Origin: Prolixibacteraceae bacterium
GTDB taxonomy: Bacteria > Bacteroidota > Bacteroidia > Bacteroidales > Prolixibacteraceae
Direction of reading: 5' to 3'
Assembly (NCBI GenBank): GCA_028377305.1
Contig: JAONJW010000001.1
Location: 62,001 to 126,000, forward strand
Length of the DNA stretch: 64,000 nt
Shown: positions 1 through 10,028 of the stretch, in pieces
Layout: each line of letters starts with the position of its first letter
How positions within the stretch are numbered: position 1 is the first letter of the stretch
Notes under the pieces: generated by a model
The model's input: the letters and a program-made list of their open reading frames with translations, nothing else
What the model was told of the DNA's origin: nothing
Database searches by the model: none
Translations under genes and position numbers: made by a program

Positions 1-807
1 CAGTCCGATTTGCCATGTACTTGAGTATTCTACGTCAAATAGGTATGACAAACCTGCATTGGCTTGGGTTACCCCAACCCCTAAAGAAGTGGCTAGTCCA
101 AACATGGTTGCAGAAACGGAAATAATATCTATTAGGTCTCCCCACTTACCATAAATTCTCTCTCCCAATATTGGGTAAAATATCGAACGAATAGTTAATG
201 GAAGTTTCTTATTGAAGGTGAAATAAGCCAATGCTAGCCCTACAATAGCATACACCGCCCATGCGTGCAGTCCCCAGTGAAGGAAGGTAACACTCATAGC
301 TGTCTTTGCCGCTTCGATCTTATCAGTTCCTTGATAGAACGGGGTTCCTCCAAAGTGTGTGATTGGTTCTGCCACACTATAGAACAGAAGTCCAATACCC
401 ATCCCTGCACTAAACAACATAGCAAACCATGCTGTCGTACTGAAGTCTGTTTCAGCATTCTCTCCACCAATCTTTAGTTTTCCAAATTTTCCTCCTCCAA
501 TAATCAAAGAGAAGATTAGAAAGAAGTTGATCGCCATGATAAAGAACCATCCAAAACTATTGGTCATCCACTTTTGAGTGTCTGCAAACCAAGTTTGAAT
601 AGGCTTCCCAACCACCAATGTTGCAATCAACAGTGAAGAGATGATCAAGATAGATCCAATAAAAACATTTCCGTTTGCTTTTATTCCAAAGAAGCTCTTT
701 TTATCTGAACGAATGTATTTCTTTCCAGTCTTTTTCCTTTTACCAGGAAAGTCTAGAATAATACTAAAGTCTTTTTTCTTATTTTTGTCTTTCTGTTCGA
801 TATCCAT
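1..807 (-). CDS. BCCT family (betaine/carnitine/choline) transporter, N-terminal part, truncated by window edge
   Basis: Reverse-strand reading from ATG at 807 gives MDIEQKDKNKKKDFSIIL...GMGIGLLFYSVAEPITHFGGTP...SVTFLHWGLHAWAVYAIVGLALAYFTF, typical BCCT motifs; not in the ORF track because it runs off the edge. Confidence 0.9.
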   Translation of the reverse strand, partial: MDIEQKDKNKKKDFSIILDFPGKRKKTGKKYIRSDKKSFFGIKANGNVFIGSILIISSLLIATLVVGKPIQTWFADTQKWMTNSFGWFFIMAINFFLIFSLIIGGGKFGKLKIGGENAETDFSTTAWFAMLFSAGMGIGLLFYSVAEPITHFGGTPFYQGTDKIEAAKTAMSVTFLHWGLHAWAVYAIVGLALAYFTFNKKLPLTIRSIFYPILGERIYGKWGDLIDIISVSATMFGLATSLGVGVTQANAGLSYLFDVEYSSTWQIGL

Positions 808-818
808 ATACCTATATC

Positions 819-2009
819 TTAAAAATAATATCCTATGTTAATGTTAAACCAAGCCTCCCAATTCGGTGAGGTGTCTCCTTGGCTTAAACCATTTTGATCT
901 TTATTGGGTCCGTATGCTCCCCAAGGTCCAAACCAATCTTGATTCTTACCTTGTGCATAATCAATGTATGTATATATAGGTCCAGCAGCCAACATTATTC
1001 CCGTCACATTCATTTGTGTATCGGTAAATCCATCGTGTGCTTTCTTCATATAACTATAGTCATTATATACTTGAACGTAATCCAAGAACTTTTGGTTCAC
1101 AGGAATAGTATAAGCTACAGCGGCCGAGAATACAGATGCCTCACTTGCCACCTGATAAGTTGAACTATATGCCCCCATTGAGATGATGTTGTCATCCATG
1201 TCTGCATAGTTGTAGTACATCGCTTCTAAACGAACATTTAAACGTTTGTTAGAAAGAAAATCACCATTCATATGTGCCTCTACAGCCCAAGTGTCATGCT
1301 TTTTATGGTAATTAGGATTTTCAATCTGTTTAACACCATCAGGGTCGTTAGGGTCGACAATTGTTTGCATACGTTCCCAGATCTTACCATACTGTACAGA
1401 AGTACCAATAGAGATATTATTTAATGGTTTTTCAATCTTAAGATTTAGTTGACCGATCTCTTCTACATTATCAACGGGATCGTACGAATATCTCTCATTG
1501 CTTGCACCACTTCCGCCTTCTGCGTTTTTGAAGTAGGCCAAATCGATAATCCAATTATCGTTATTGTATGTTAGTTTCACTCCATTGTCATAATCGTCTT
1601 CGAAACCAACGTAGTATTGCATATTAAAGAAGTAACTATGGGCAGTGTATGGTGCCATACCAAATGGAACTTGTGTTGTTCCTAGAACCATCTGTAATTC
1701 AGGGGTAAATTTATAACCGATATATCCCTCTTTCAGAAAGCGTCCAAAAGCTGATGGGTAAAGACGATATTCAGCTTTCATAAAGAAATTTGCGTACTGT
1801 GCACTTGCTTTGATAGCAAACATATCGAAAACGAAATCTCCACCTTTGTCAGCGATGCTTGGGTCCCACGCTTTGTATCGGTAGTTGAAACGAACTGCTC
1901 CTCCGATCTTTACAGAATCTTTTAGTGCAGCTTTAGTTGTAAAAGGAATAAGGCAGGTGAAAAATAAAATAATGAATAATGTAAATAACTTTTTTAAATT
2001 AAGAAACAT
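819..2009 (-). CDS. outer-membrane porin-like beta-barrel protein
   Basis: Signal peptide, beta-barrel-like alternating pattern, C-terminal aromatic (..NINIGYYF); ends 12 bp before the BCCT start, so likely one operon. Confidence 0.7.
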   Translation of the reverse strand: MFLNLKKLFTLFIILFFTCLIPFTTKAALKDSVKIGGAVRFNYRYKAWDPSIADKGGDFVFDMFAIKASAQYANFFMKAEYRLYPSAFGRFLKEGYIGYKFTPELQMVLGTTQVPFGMAPYTAHSYFFNMQYYVGFEDDYDNGVKLTYNNDNWIIDLAYFKNAEGGSGASNERYSYDPVDNVEEIGQLNLKIEKPLNNISIGTSVQYGKIWERMQTIVDPNDPDGVKQIENPNYHKKHDTWAVEAHMNGDFLSNKRLNVRLEAMYYNYADMDDNIISMGAYSSTYQVASEASVFSAAVAYTIPVNQKFLDYVQVYNDYSYMKKAHDGFTDTQMNVTGIMLAAGPIYTYIDYAQGKNQDWFGPWGAYGPNKDQNGLSQGDTSPNWEAWFNINIGYYF

Positions 2010-2861
2010 ATATAATAATAGTTTGGTTTTGTCGAACTAGTTGATGAGAAGATTCTCATTAAATTGTGTTCTGTGCGACAAAATTAACAAGGATATGGCG
2101 CAAATCAAAATAAACTATACAATACCACTCTCTTTAGTGTGATTGAAAGGTTTGTTAAGTCGTTGTTGTTCAGGATCGTGTAAGTGTTGAATATTTAATT
2201 GAAATTTATTTTAATTAAATTAGTTTCTGTGCGATGTATTGTGGTATTGCTTTCAATATTACACTACGTTTCGATGTTATTGGAGGCTAACGTTAGGTTT
2301 GTCCTATCTGTTTTTCACACTCTTTCCATCTGATAAAGCGTTATGTTTTATCAATACAGCTCGGTAATGGGTTGATTATGTGTACCATAGGTGTAGTTGG
2401 TGCAATTTGTGCATTGGGGGTGTGCAATCCCATACACACCTCACAACTCTGATTTGCTATCGTCATATTGCATAAAACTGTTTTATCGAAACATTTTGGT
2501 TGCCCATGCAACTTACATTCTATAATTACTCGAAGCAATTTGCATGATGTTATATTTAGCAAAGTAGCTCTATTAATCTCAATGGGGGCATCCCTATACT
2601 TTCTTTACCCTTCCTATTTTAGTGTGAAAGGGTATTGATAAGATGAGGTAAATGTCTGGTTACTATGGTGATAGATGTTTTGGGGATACAGTCTTACAAA
2701 GCAAGGAGGGTGTTTTGTGTTGTGTAGGAATATATTGCTAGGGTGGTGGGATTAGGGATGAAGGCATTGTGGAGTTAGAAAGCAATTTAGTCGAAGTTGT
2801 TCTAAAGAGGTTGAACAGAAGTGAGATGATGTCCTGTCAAGGCGTTGGGCGTAAAGGTTTT

Positions 2862-2920
2862 AGGTTGCTCTGGTTTAAGCACTGATCTTTTCAAGGTTCA
2901 ATGCTTAAACAGAGTAACCT
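2862..2920 (-). terminator. long imperfect hairpin downstream of MarR gene
   Basis: AGGTTGCTCTGGTTTAAGCA / TGCTTAAACAGAGTAACCT inverted repeat just past the 2923 stop. Confidence 0.6.
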
Positions 2921-2922
2921 TT

Positions 2923-3444
2923 CTACTGTGACGGAGAGTTGGCATTTGTATCTTCCGAAATAATATTTGGATCGTTGATTATTTCTAATCCTGTAAGTAA
3001 TGCCGACGATCCAACATCCTCAATTTCTAGCATTTCCACAAGAGTTGTCAATGCTTCATTGATCTTAGTCAGGTCTGATTCTGATAGATTCTTCAGTTTA
3101 CTTGCCAAACGGTGTTGAAGGAGATCTGGAGTTTTTTCCAATAGATCGTACCCAATAGAGGTAAGCGTAAGCATGGTAACCCTCTTGTCTCCTGTCTTAG
3201 GTAGCTTGGCAAGCATACCTCTTTTCTCTAATCTAGATATAATCCCTGTTACGGTACTAGAGTTTAATTTGAGATGATCTCTAATGCTTTTTTGAGATGC
3301 CTGATAGTTATGACTATCTTTTAGGAATTCAAGACAAAGCACCTGAGGTATACTCACCCCGTAATCTTTCTCTATTTTCTTTGACTCGAGATTTATTGAA
3401 CGTACAATTCTTCGAATCAGAATAATTACGCTTTTATAGTTCAT
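2923..3444 (-). CDS. MarR family transcriptional regulator
   Basis: wHTH pattern: SIRDHLKLNSSTVTGIISRLEKRGMLAKLPKTGDKRVTMLTLTSIGYDLL. Confidence 0.85.
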   Translation of the reverse strand: MNYKSVIILIRRIVRSINLESKKIEKDYGVSIPQVLCLEFLKDSHNYQASQKSIRDHLKLNSSTVTGIISRLEKRGMLAKLPKTGDKRVTMLTLTSIGYDLLEKTPDLLQHRLASKLKNLSESDLTKINEALTTLVEMLEIEDVGSSALLTGLEIINDPNIISEDTNANSPSQ

Positions 3445-3605
3445 ACGTTAAAAGACGATATGTTATTAACTCATCATTGTTGATGCAAATATATTGATAA
3501 AAAGTGAATGATATAGACTTCTTGATTAATGTGAATAAAAAAAGAGTCGAAAGATAGTCTATATGTCCCCCAACTCTTTTACTATATTTTAGTTATATGG
3601 CTCTT

Positions 3606-4838
3606 TTACTTGTTGAAACGATCCACAATGACTGCACATGCAGCATCTCCTGTAATATTAACAGAAGTACGTACCATATCAAAGATTCTATCTAATGCAT
3701 ATAGTAGTGGAAGCCCTTCCAATGGGATCTTTGCTGCTACCAGTACCGCAACCACCAATAGTGTTGGTCCAGGAACCCCGGCTTGCCCAATAGATCCAAC
3801 TGTTGCAGTAAGGATTATGGCGATATATTGTGGTGCACCTAAAGGCTGTTCAAACATCTGTGCAAAGAAGATCGCTACCAATGCATAGTATAGAGCATTT
3901 CCTGTCATATTGATGGTTGCACCTAATGGTAGTACAAAACTAGATGTCTGTTTGCTAACGCCTAACTCATCTTCACACACTTCCATATTTACAGGTAGCG
4001 TTGCCATGGAAGACGCAGTAGAGAAAGCCACAATCTGTGGTTTTGTCATCTTAGAGAAGAACTTCCTGACCGATAAATTAGAGAATAGTTTAAGTGTTAA
4101 AGGATATAGTACAAGAAGTAGAATAGCTACACCAATAAGATTTACCCACACTAGGTTAAATACCATCTTTAGAAGATCAAAACCGAAGGTTCCTGTGGCA
4201 TTAGCAATCAAACCAAAAACACCAATAGGAGCTGTGTACATCACCATTTTAATCATCCAAATGAATGCCTCTGTAATATAGTTTAGTCCGTTTACGATTG
4301 GCTTCTTCTTCTGGTCTGGTAGTGTTGATATTGCTATACCTAAGAAAAGACCAAAGAAGATGATCTGTAGAATATTTCCAGATACTAATGATTCAATTGG
4401 GTTTGCTGGAATCATTCCAATCATGATATCCCAAAAGCCTGGTGTCGCAGCTGCTCCAGTGTAGTCTTCAGGTGGAAAGGCATTCTTTACCGCTTCAGCA
4501 TCTAGTCCTATTCCTGGTTGGAACACTTCTCCTAGCATTATCCCTAAACTTACAGCTACTGCTGTGGTTAGAAGAAAATACAGTACGGTTGAAACACCTA
4601 CTTTACCTGCTTTTTTTGTGGCTCCCAAAGATGATGCCCCTGCAATGATAGAGACAGTAACTAGTGGGATTACTAGCATTTTAATAAGTTGAATAAAAAT
4701 TGATCCTAGTGGTGCAAAGATATTCGCATCTTTCCCCATAGCTGCTCCTACACCAATACCAATTAGCATAGCCACCAAAATCTGAAACCCTAGGTTGGTT
4801 ATTAATTTTTTTAGCTTTTTGTTCATAATTACATTCAT
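3606..4838 (-). CDS. dicarboxylate/amino acid:cation (Na+ or H+) symporter, DAACS family
   Basis: GltP/DctA-like motifs: FSTASSMATLPVNMEVCEDELGVSKQTSSFVLPLGATINMTGNALY, ALDRIFDMVRTSVNITGDAACAVIVDR. Confidence 0.92.
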   Translation of the reverse strand: MNVIMNKKLKKLITNLGFQILVAMLIGIGVGAAMGKDANIFAPLGSIFIQLIKMLVIPLVTVSIIAGASSLGATKKAGKVGVSTVLYFLLTTAVAVSLGIMLGEVFQPGIGLDAEAVKNAFPPEDYTGAAATPGFWDIMIGMIPANPIESLVSGNILQIIFFGLFLGIAISTLPDQKKKPIVNGLNYITEAFIWMIKMVMYTAPIGVFGLIANATGTFGFDLLKMVFNLVWVNLIGVAILLLVLYPLTLKLFSNLSVRKFFSKMTKPQIVAFSTASSMATLPVNMEVCEDELGVSKQTSSFVLPLGATINMTGNALYYALVAIFFAQMFEQPLGAPQYIAIILTATVGSIGQAGVPGPTLLVVAVLVAAKIPLEGLPLLYALDRIFDMVRTSVNITGDAACAVIVDRFNK

Positions 4839-5119
4839 TAATTAAAAAGGTTCTCCCTTTTAGAAATTGAAATTTATTCCCCTGTTGTTTACTTCGATGT
4901 AACGTTAATCAAAATCTATTAATATTCAAATAACATTTGACTGCTTTTGTTATATACAAGTTAATTCACATCTTTTCATTCTTCACTTCATTGGTTTAAT
5001 GTGTTTATATACAGGCTTTTGTGTTTTAGTGTTTCTCTTGAAATGATTTTGTAATATTCTTTTAGTTTTTATGTAATACTCTCGCTGTATTCTTGTAGTG
5101 AAAACATAAGACAAGAGTA

Positions 5120-7846
5120 ATGAAAAGAAATTTTGTTTTGGGGGCGCTACTTTTATTAGTGCAATGTGTTTCTGCTTTTGCGGATATTAAAAAGGGAGTA
5201 GTGAAAGGTGCTGTTTATGAAATCGTAAATCAACAGAAAGTAGGTTTAGCTTTTGTAAATGTATATATCGAAGGAACTTCCTTTGGAGCAGTATCTGATT
5301 TTAATGGTAATTTCGAATTGCCTTTGGCACCTGGTACTTATGACTTGGTGTTTAGTTCCATTGGGTATAGAGTGGTTAAACAACCTATTGATGTGAACGC
5401 AGAGGGGATCGTAAGTATAGAGACTACTTTAGAGGTGGCAGGTGAAGAATTAGGAGAGGTTCAGGTGGTAGCACAGGCAAATCGAGAGACTGATTATATG
5501 CTACTTGTAGATCAGAAGAAGTCTTCGATTGCCCAGCAGAGTGTTGGATCGAAAGAGCTATCAAGAAAGGCTGTGTCTAATGTGATGGATGGAGTAGCAA
5601 AGGTGACCGGTATTTCGAAAGCAAGTGCAGGAAGCATTATGGTTCGTGGTTTGGGTGATCGTTATAATTCAACCACACTCAATGGGTTGCCTATTGCATC
5701 GCCAAATCCAGATACAAAGATGGTTCCATTAGATCTGTTTCCAACTTCTATTGTGAAGAATATTGGAGTGCATAAAGTGTTCCAGTCTAGTCAATATGCA
5801 GACTTTTCCGGTGGTAATATTGATATTAAAACCAAAGACTTCTTATCTAAACCGTTCTTAGATTTGAGTTTGTCCGTTGGTGGGAATACCAATGTGACTT
5901 TTAAAGATGTATACTTGGGCGATGCCAATGTAAATCGTTGGAGTGGTTTTGGCGTTGCACAGAGAGACCTTCCACAAGAGGTGAAGGATAACAGTAGTAG
6001 ATATCCAACCTATGATCACGATCCATTCAATACTACATTCGATGTAGGCCAGTATCAAGCTATGCCTACCCTGTCATTAGGAGTGGCTGGTGGAAAAACA
6101 TGGGATCTCCATGACGAAAGGAAATTGGGTGTATTATTTTCGGCAAAATATGGCAACGACTTCTCTTTCCAAAATGGTCGTGCAGTTAATTTAGATAATT
6201 CAGGAAATCCATTTAGTGATTTTTACTACGATGAATATGCATATGAGACCATGTTTTCAGGGTTAGGGAGTGTGAATTATGCATTCAATAATGAAAACAA
6301 GATATACTACAACCTGCTGATGATCCACCGTACTCAGGATCAGTTTCGTCAAGATGTCGGATACGATTCAGAAAATAACGATGTGCTTTCCAATACTACA
6401 CTATTTAGGTCTCACCAGTTATTGAATCATCAACTGAAGGGAGACCACCAAATTAATGGACAATTGGCATTGAACTGGAAGGGAAGTTATTCGATCGCTA
6501 AAAGTAGTGAGCCTGATAGAAAGAACAATGTTTATCAAGTCCAAGATGATGGCACACATACTTTGTTTTCATTAAACCAGCAAGAGACCATGCGTTATTT
6601 TGGGAATATGAATGAGACCGATTATAGTGGTGCGGTGGAACTAAGCTACATGTTGAAAGATCAACAAGAGGAAAAGACCGGAGAGATTAAAGCAGGAGTT
6701 GATGCCGTGAATAAGAGTCGAAACTTTACGTCTTACAAGTACTACTATAATGTGAAACAGGTGGATGATATTCTTGTTGATCCGTACAATTCAAGTGTAG
6801 TTATTAATGATCAATCTTTTGCCAATGGTGATATTTCGATTCAAAATGGGACACTACCTCGTGATTCCTACGATGCAGGAATGTATGTTGTGGCAGGATA
6901 TATTAACTTCATGTACAACTTGAGTGAAAACTTTCTATTTGATATGGGAGTAAGAGTGGAGAAGGGTAACCAATATGTGAACTACTTCTCAGATGCTGGT
7001 ATTCCGATGAAGAGTGAAATTAATGGGTTGGATTTTTTTCCTGCATTGAACGTAAAGTTCTCTCCTAATGAGAGTACGAATTGGAGATTGGGATTGAGTA
7101 GAACCGTAACTCGTCCAGATTTCATAGAGATGGCTCCTTTTCAATACCGTGAGTCTTATGGTGGAACCACCGTCAGAGGTAATGCGGATATCCAGAATGG
7201 TTATAACTATAATTTCGATCTGAAATGGGAAATTTTCCCAAATCGTGGAGAGCTAATCTCTTTAGGAGTATATGGTAAATATTTGGACAACCCAATCGAG
7301 CGTACCCAATTCTATTCGGCAGGTGTGGGAGAAACCTTTCAAAATGCAGACAGAGGAGTTGCTGCAGGAGCAGAGTTTGAGATTAAAAAGAAGGTAAATG
7401 ATTTCACTCTTGGGTTGAACGCTTCCTATATATACACACAAGTTTATCTTCCAGCAGATGGAACCTATACACAAGATAAAAGAGCATTACAAGGTGCGTC
7501 TCCTTATCTGATTAATGCAGATATTTCATATCCGATTCGTTTTGGGAATGATAAAGAGATACGCCTTAACGGAATTTATAATGTCTATGGTAAGCGTATA
7601 CATTCGGTAGGGGTGAACGGGGCAGGTGATATTTATCAGATGCCTCTCAATACTTTGGATTTCTTGGCACAGCTGAAGCTAAACAAGAGGTTCTCTATGG
7701 AATTATCGGCAAAGAATCTATTGAATCGGAACGTTGAGTTTCAACAAGATTTATTAAATGAAAACAGTGAGAAGATTGGGATGAAAACAACCAATAGTTA
7801 CCCTCTAGGGGTGAACTTCTCCTTTGGCATTAAATACCAATTCTAA
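5120..7846 (+). CDS. TonB-dependent receptor with N-terminal carboxypeptidase-like regulatory domain
   Basis: CarboxypepD_reg-like repeat, plug motif (IMVRGLGDRYNSTTLNGLPIASPNPD), C-terminal ..NFSFGIKYQF. Confidence 0.92.
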   Translation: MKRNFVLGALLLLVQCVSAFADIKKGVVKGAVYEIVNQQKVGLAFVNVYIEGTSFGAVSDFNGNFELPLAPGTYDLVFSSIGYRVVKQPIDVNAEGIVSIETTLEVAGEELGEVQVVAQANRETDYMLLVDQKKSSIAQQSVGSKELSRKAVSNVMDGVAKVTGISKASAGSIMVRGLGDRYNSTTLNGLPIASPNPDTKMVPLDLFPTSIVKNIGVHKVFQSSQYADFSGGNIDIKTKDFLSKPFLDLSLSVGGNTNVTFKDVYLGDANVNRWSGFGVAQRDLPQEVKDNSSRYPTYDHDPFNTTFDVGQYQAMPTLSLGVAGGKTWDLHDERKLGVLFSAKYGNDFSFQNGRAVNLDNSGNPFSDFYYDEYAYETMFSGLGSVNYAFNNENKIYYNLLMIHRTQDQFRQDVGYDSENNDVLSNTTLFRSHQLLNHQLKGDHQINGQLALNWKGSYSIAKSSEPDRKNNVYQVQDDGTHTLFSLNQQETMRYFGNMNETDYSGAVELSYMLKDQQEEKTGEIKAGVDAVNKSRNFTSYKYYYNVKQVDDILVDPYNSSVVINDQSFANGDISIQNGTLPRDSYDAGMYVVAGYINFMYNLSENFLFDMGVRVEKGNQYVNYFSDAGIPMKSEINGLDFFPALNVKFSPNESTNWRLGLSRTVTRPDFIEMAPFQYRESYGGTTVRGNADIQNGYNYNFDLKWEIFPNRGELISLGVYGKYLDNPIERTQFYSAGVGETFQNADRGVAAGAEFEIKKKVNDFTLGLNASYIYTQVYLPADGTYTQDKRALQGASPYLINADISYPIRFGNDKEIRLNGIYNVYGKRIHSVGVNGAGDIYQMPLNTLDFLAQLKLNKRFSMELSAKNLLNRNVEFQQDLLNENSEKIGMKTTNSYPLGVNFSFGIKYQF

Positions 7847-7882
7847 TTTATTCTATTTACAACTTTAACAATTTAGATTAAG

Positions 7883-9085
7883 ATGAAAACATTAAAGAAT
7901 TTATTTGTTGTTGCCTTTGCATTGTTAGCACTTGTTTCATGTAGTAGTGATTCAGATCCTGTGAACAGTGTAGACGATGAAAAAGTAGGTTTAATTGGCA
8001 ACGTACTCTATGGTGGTGATATAAATGAAGATATTACACTAAAAGCAGGACAAAACTATACCCTAACTAAAGGGGTTCATATCAAGAGTGGTCACACTTT
8101 GACTATCGAAGAAGGAGTTACTCTTGTGGCAGATGCTGAAGTGTTATCCTATCTTTTAATTGAAAAGGGTGCAACTATATATGCCGTAGGTACAGCAAAT
8201 GCACCTATTGTGTTGACCGCGAGTCAAGAGATTCCTGGAGCTTGGGGAGGTTTGATGATCTGTGGTAATGCTACAATTAATGTGGATGGTGGTAAAGGTA
8301 TTTCTGAAGTAGGAAACGCTTCTTATGGAGGGAATAATGATGCAGATAATTCAGGTACGATACAATATATCCGTTTAGAGTATACTGGTTATGCTTTTGA
8401 TGAGGATCATGAGTCTAATGGAGTTGCTTTCTATGGAGTAGGGTTGGGAACTACGGTAGATCATATCCAAGTGTATAAAGGATCAGATGATGGTTTTGAG
8501 TTCTTTGGAGGAACTGTAAGCGCGAACTACCTTGTTTCTACTTATAGTCAAGATGATTCTTTTGACTGGACAGAAGGCTGGAGAGGAAATAGTGTGAACT
8601 GGGTTGCTGTACAGAATTCAGATTCAAAAGGGACTGGATTTGAGTCGGATAACCTTGAAGGAAATAACGATGCTTCTCCTCGTTCTATGCCTACGATTGC
8701 AAATATAACATTGGTAGGTAGCGGATTAGATAATTCCCAAGCAATGAATTTGCGTCGTGGAACAGGAGCTAAGCTTTCGAATCTATTGATGACAAATTAC
8801 ATGATTGGTGTGGGGGTAGAAGAGGCTTCTACCGCTAAATTGATTGGGAGTGATCTTATGATCGACAATGCAGTATTGACAAACACTATAACGGATGCTG
8901 TAAAACAGTATTTCACTTATGAGAAAACTACAGAAGGTACACTGAGAACTGTTGTTTCGGGTGACCAATTTGGTACTGGGGTAACCGTTGGTGCTGTGAT
9001 GTTAAGCGATATTTATGTGGGAAAATTGAACGGAGCTGGTGCAGTAGATGCTAGTGATGACTGGACAGTAGGATGGACAAAATAA
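7883..9085 (+). CDS. lipoprotein with right-handed beta-helix-like repeats, partner of TonB-dependent receptor
   Basis: Lipobox LALVSCSS; repeats HIKSGHTLTIEEGVTLVADAE..LLIEKGATIYAVGTANAPIVLTAS; 36 bp downstream of the receptor. Confidence 0.75.
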   Translation: MKTLKNLFVVAFALLALVSCSSDSDPVNSVDDEKVGLIGNVLYGGDINEDITLKAGQNYTLTKGVHIKSGHTLTIEEGVTLVADAEVLSYLLIEKGATIYAVGTANAPIVLTASQEIPGAWGGLMICGNATINVDGGKGISEVGNASYGGNNDADNSGTIQYIRLEYTGYAFDEDHESNGVAFYGVGLGTTVDHIQVYKGSDDGFEFFGGTVSANYLVSTYSQDDSFDWTEGWRGNSVNWVAVQNSDSKGTGFESDNLEGNNDASPRSMPTIANITLVGSGLDNSQAMNLRRGTGAKLSNLLMTNYMIGVGVEEASTAKLIGSDLMIDNAVLTNTITDAVKQYFTYEKTTEGTLRTVVSGDQFGTGVTVGAVMLSDIYVGKLNGAGAVDASDDWTVGWTK

Positions 9086-9134
9086 ACAAAACATTCTCTA
9101 TATTATTTCTCAACTTTTTATGAGATGTTTTCGT

Positions 9135-9165
9135 AGGGCAGCTTTCTTCAAGGGGCTGCCTTTTT
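9135..9165 (+). terminator. rho-independent terminator
   Basis: AGGGCAGC ... GGCTGCC TTTTT. Confidence 0.8.
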
Positions 9166-9271
9166 CATTGTTTCCTTTAACTAAAAACGATCTTAATATT
9201 AAGTAATTGGAATTCTGTTTTATACTTTCGAGCTTTGTTGTACCTTTATTACAAAGAAAATATATTAAACT

Positions 9272-9958
9272 ATGAATAAGGAGAGAATACTAGTTGTCGA
9301 TGACGAAGAGGACATTTGTGAGATCATAAAATTTAATCTTGAGAATGAAGGTTATGATGTGACTGTAGCTTATTCCGCAGAGGAGGCATTACAGCTCGAT
9401 TTAAATTCTTTTCAGTTGTTGCTTTTGGATGTGATGATGGGGGAGATCTCTGGATTTAAGATGGCCAATACATTGAAAAATAGTAGTCGCTATAATAAAA
9501 TTCCATTGATTTTTATTACAGCCAAGGGAACAGAGAATGACACCCTAACAGGTTTTAGCCTTGGTGCCGATGATTATATTCAAAAGCCTTTCTCTATCAA
9601 AGAGGTTATCGCAAGGGTGAAGGCTGTTATTGCTCGTTCAGGTTCAGGTGAGATTGTAGATAGTGAGAAGTGGATCTATCAAGGTATTGAAGTCGATGTG
9701 GAGAATAAAAGTGTGACCATTGATGGCGAAAAGACATCGCTATCACGTAAAGAGTTCGAAATATTGGTGCTTCTAATTCGAAAGCCAGGAAAAGTCTATT
9801 CACGAGCAGATATTATTTATCGTGTGTGGAAAGATGAGGATAATGTTTTGGATCGTACAGTAGATGTAAACGTAACTCGGTTGCGTAAGAAAATTGGACC
9901 ATATGGAAAACAGGTTGTTACAAGACAGGGCTATGGCTACTGCTTCGAAGTAATCTAG
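9272..9958 (+). CDS. OmpR/PhoB-family response regulator
   Basis: Receiver (VDDEEDICEII..LLLLDVMM..FITAKG..GADDYIQKPF) + winged-helix Trans_reg_C (LSRKEFEILVLLIRKPGKVYSRADII..RTVDVNVTRLRKKIG). Confidence 0.93.
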   Translation: MNKERILVVDDEEDICEIIKFNLENEGYDVTVAYSAEEALQLDLNSFQLLLLDVMMGEISGFKMANTLKNSSRYNKIPLIFITAKGTENDTLTGFSLGADDYIQKPFSIKEVIARVKAVIARSGSGEIVDSEKWIYQGIEVDVENKSVTIDGEKTSLSRKEFEILVLLIRKPGKVYSRADIIYRVWKDEDNVLDRTVDVNVTRLRKKIGPYGKQVVTRQGYGYCFEVI

Positions 9959-10028
9959 TTATATTAACGGCAGTTATTTTCCCTTTTTGAAATGGGGATA
10001 CTTAGCAATTAATTATTTTTATAATAGC

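Noticed and set aside
265-841. Plus-strand ORFs 265..477 and 641..841
   Set aside because: Antisense to the clearly coding BCCT gene; no family features.
2341-2562. 73-aa minus ORF between porin and MarR genes
   Set aside because: No signal, motif or neighbouring coupling; intergenic composition.
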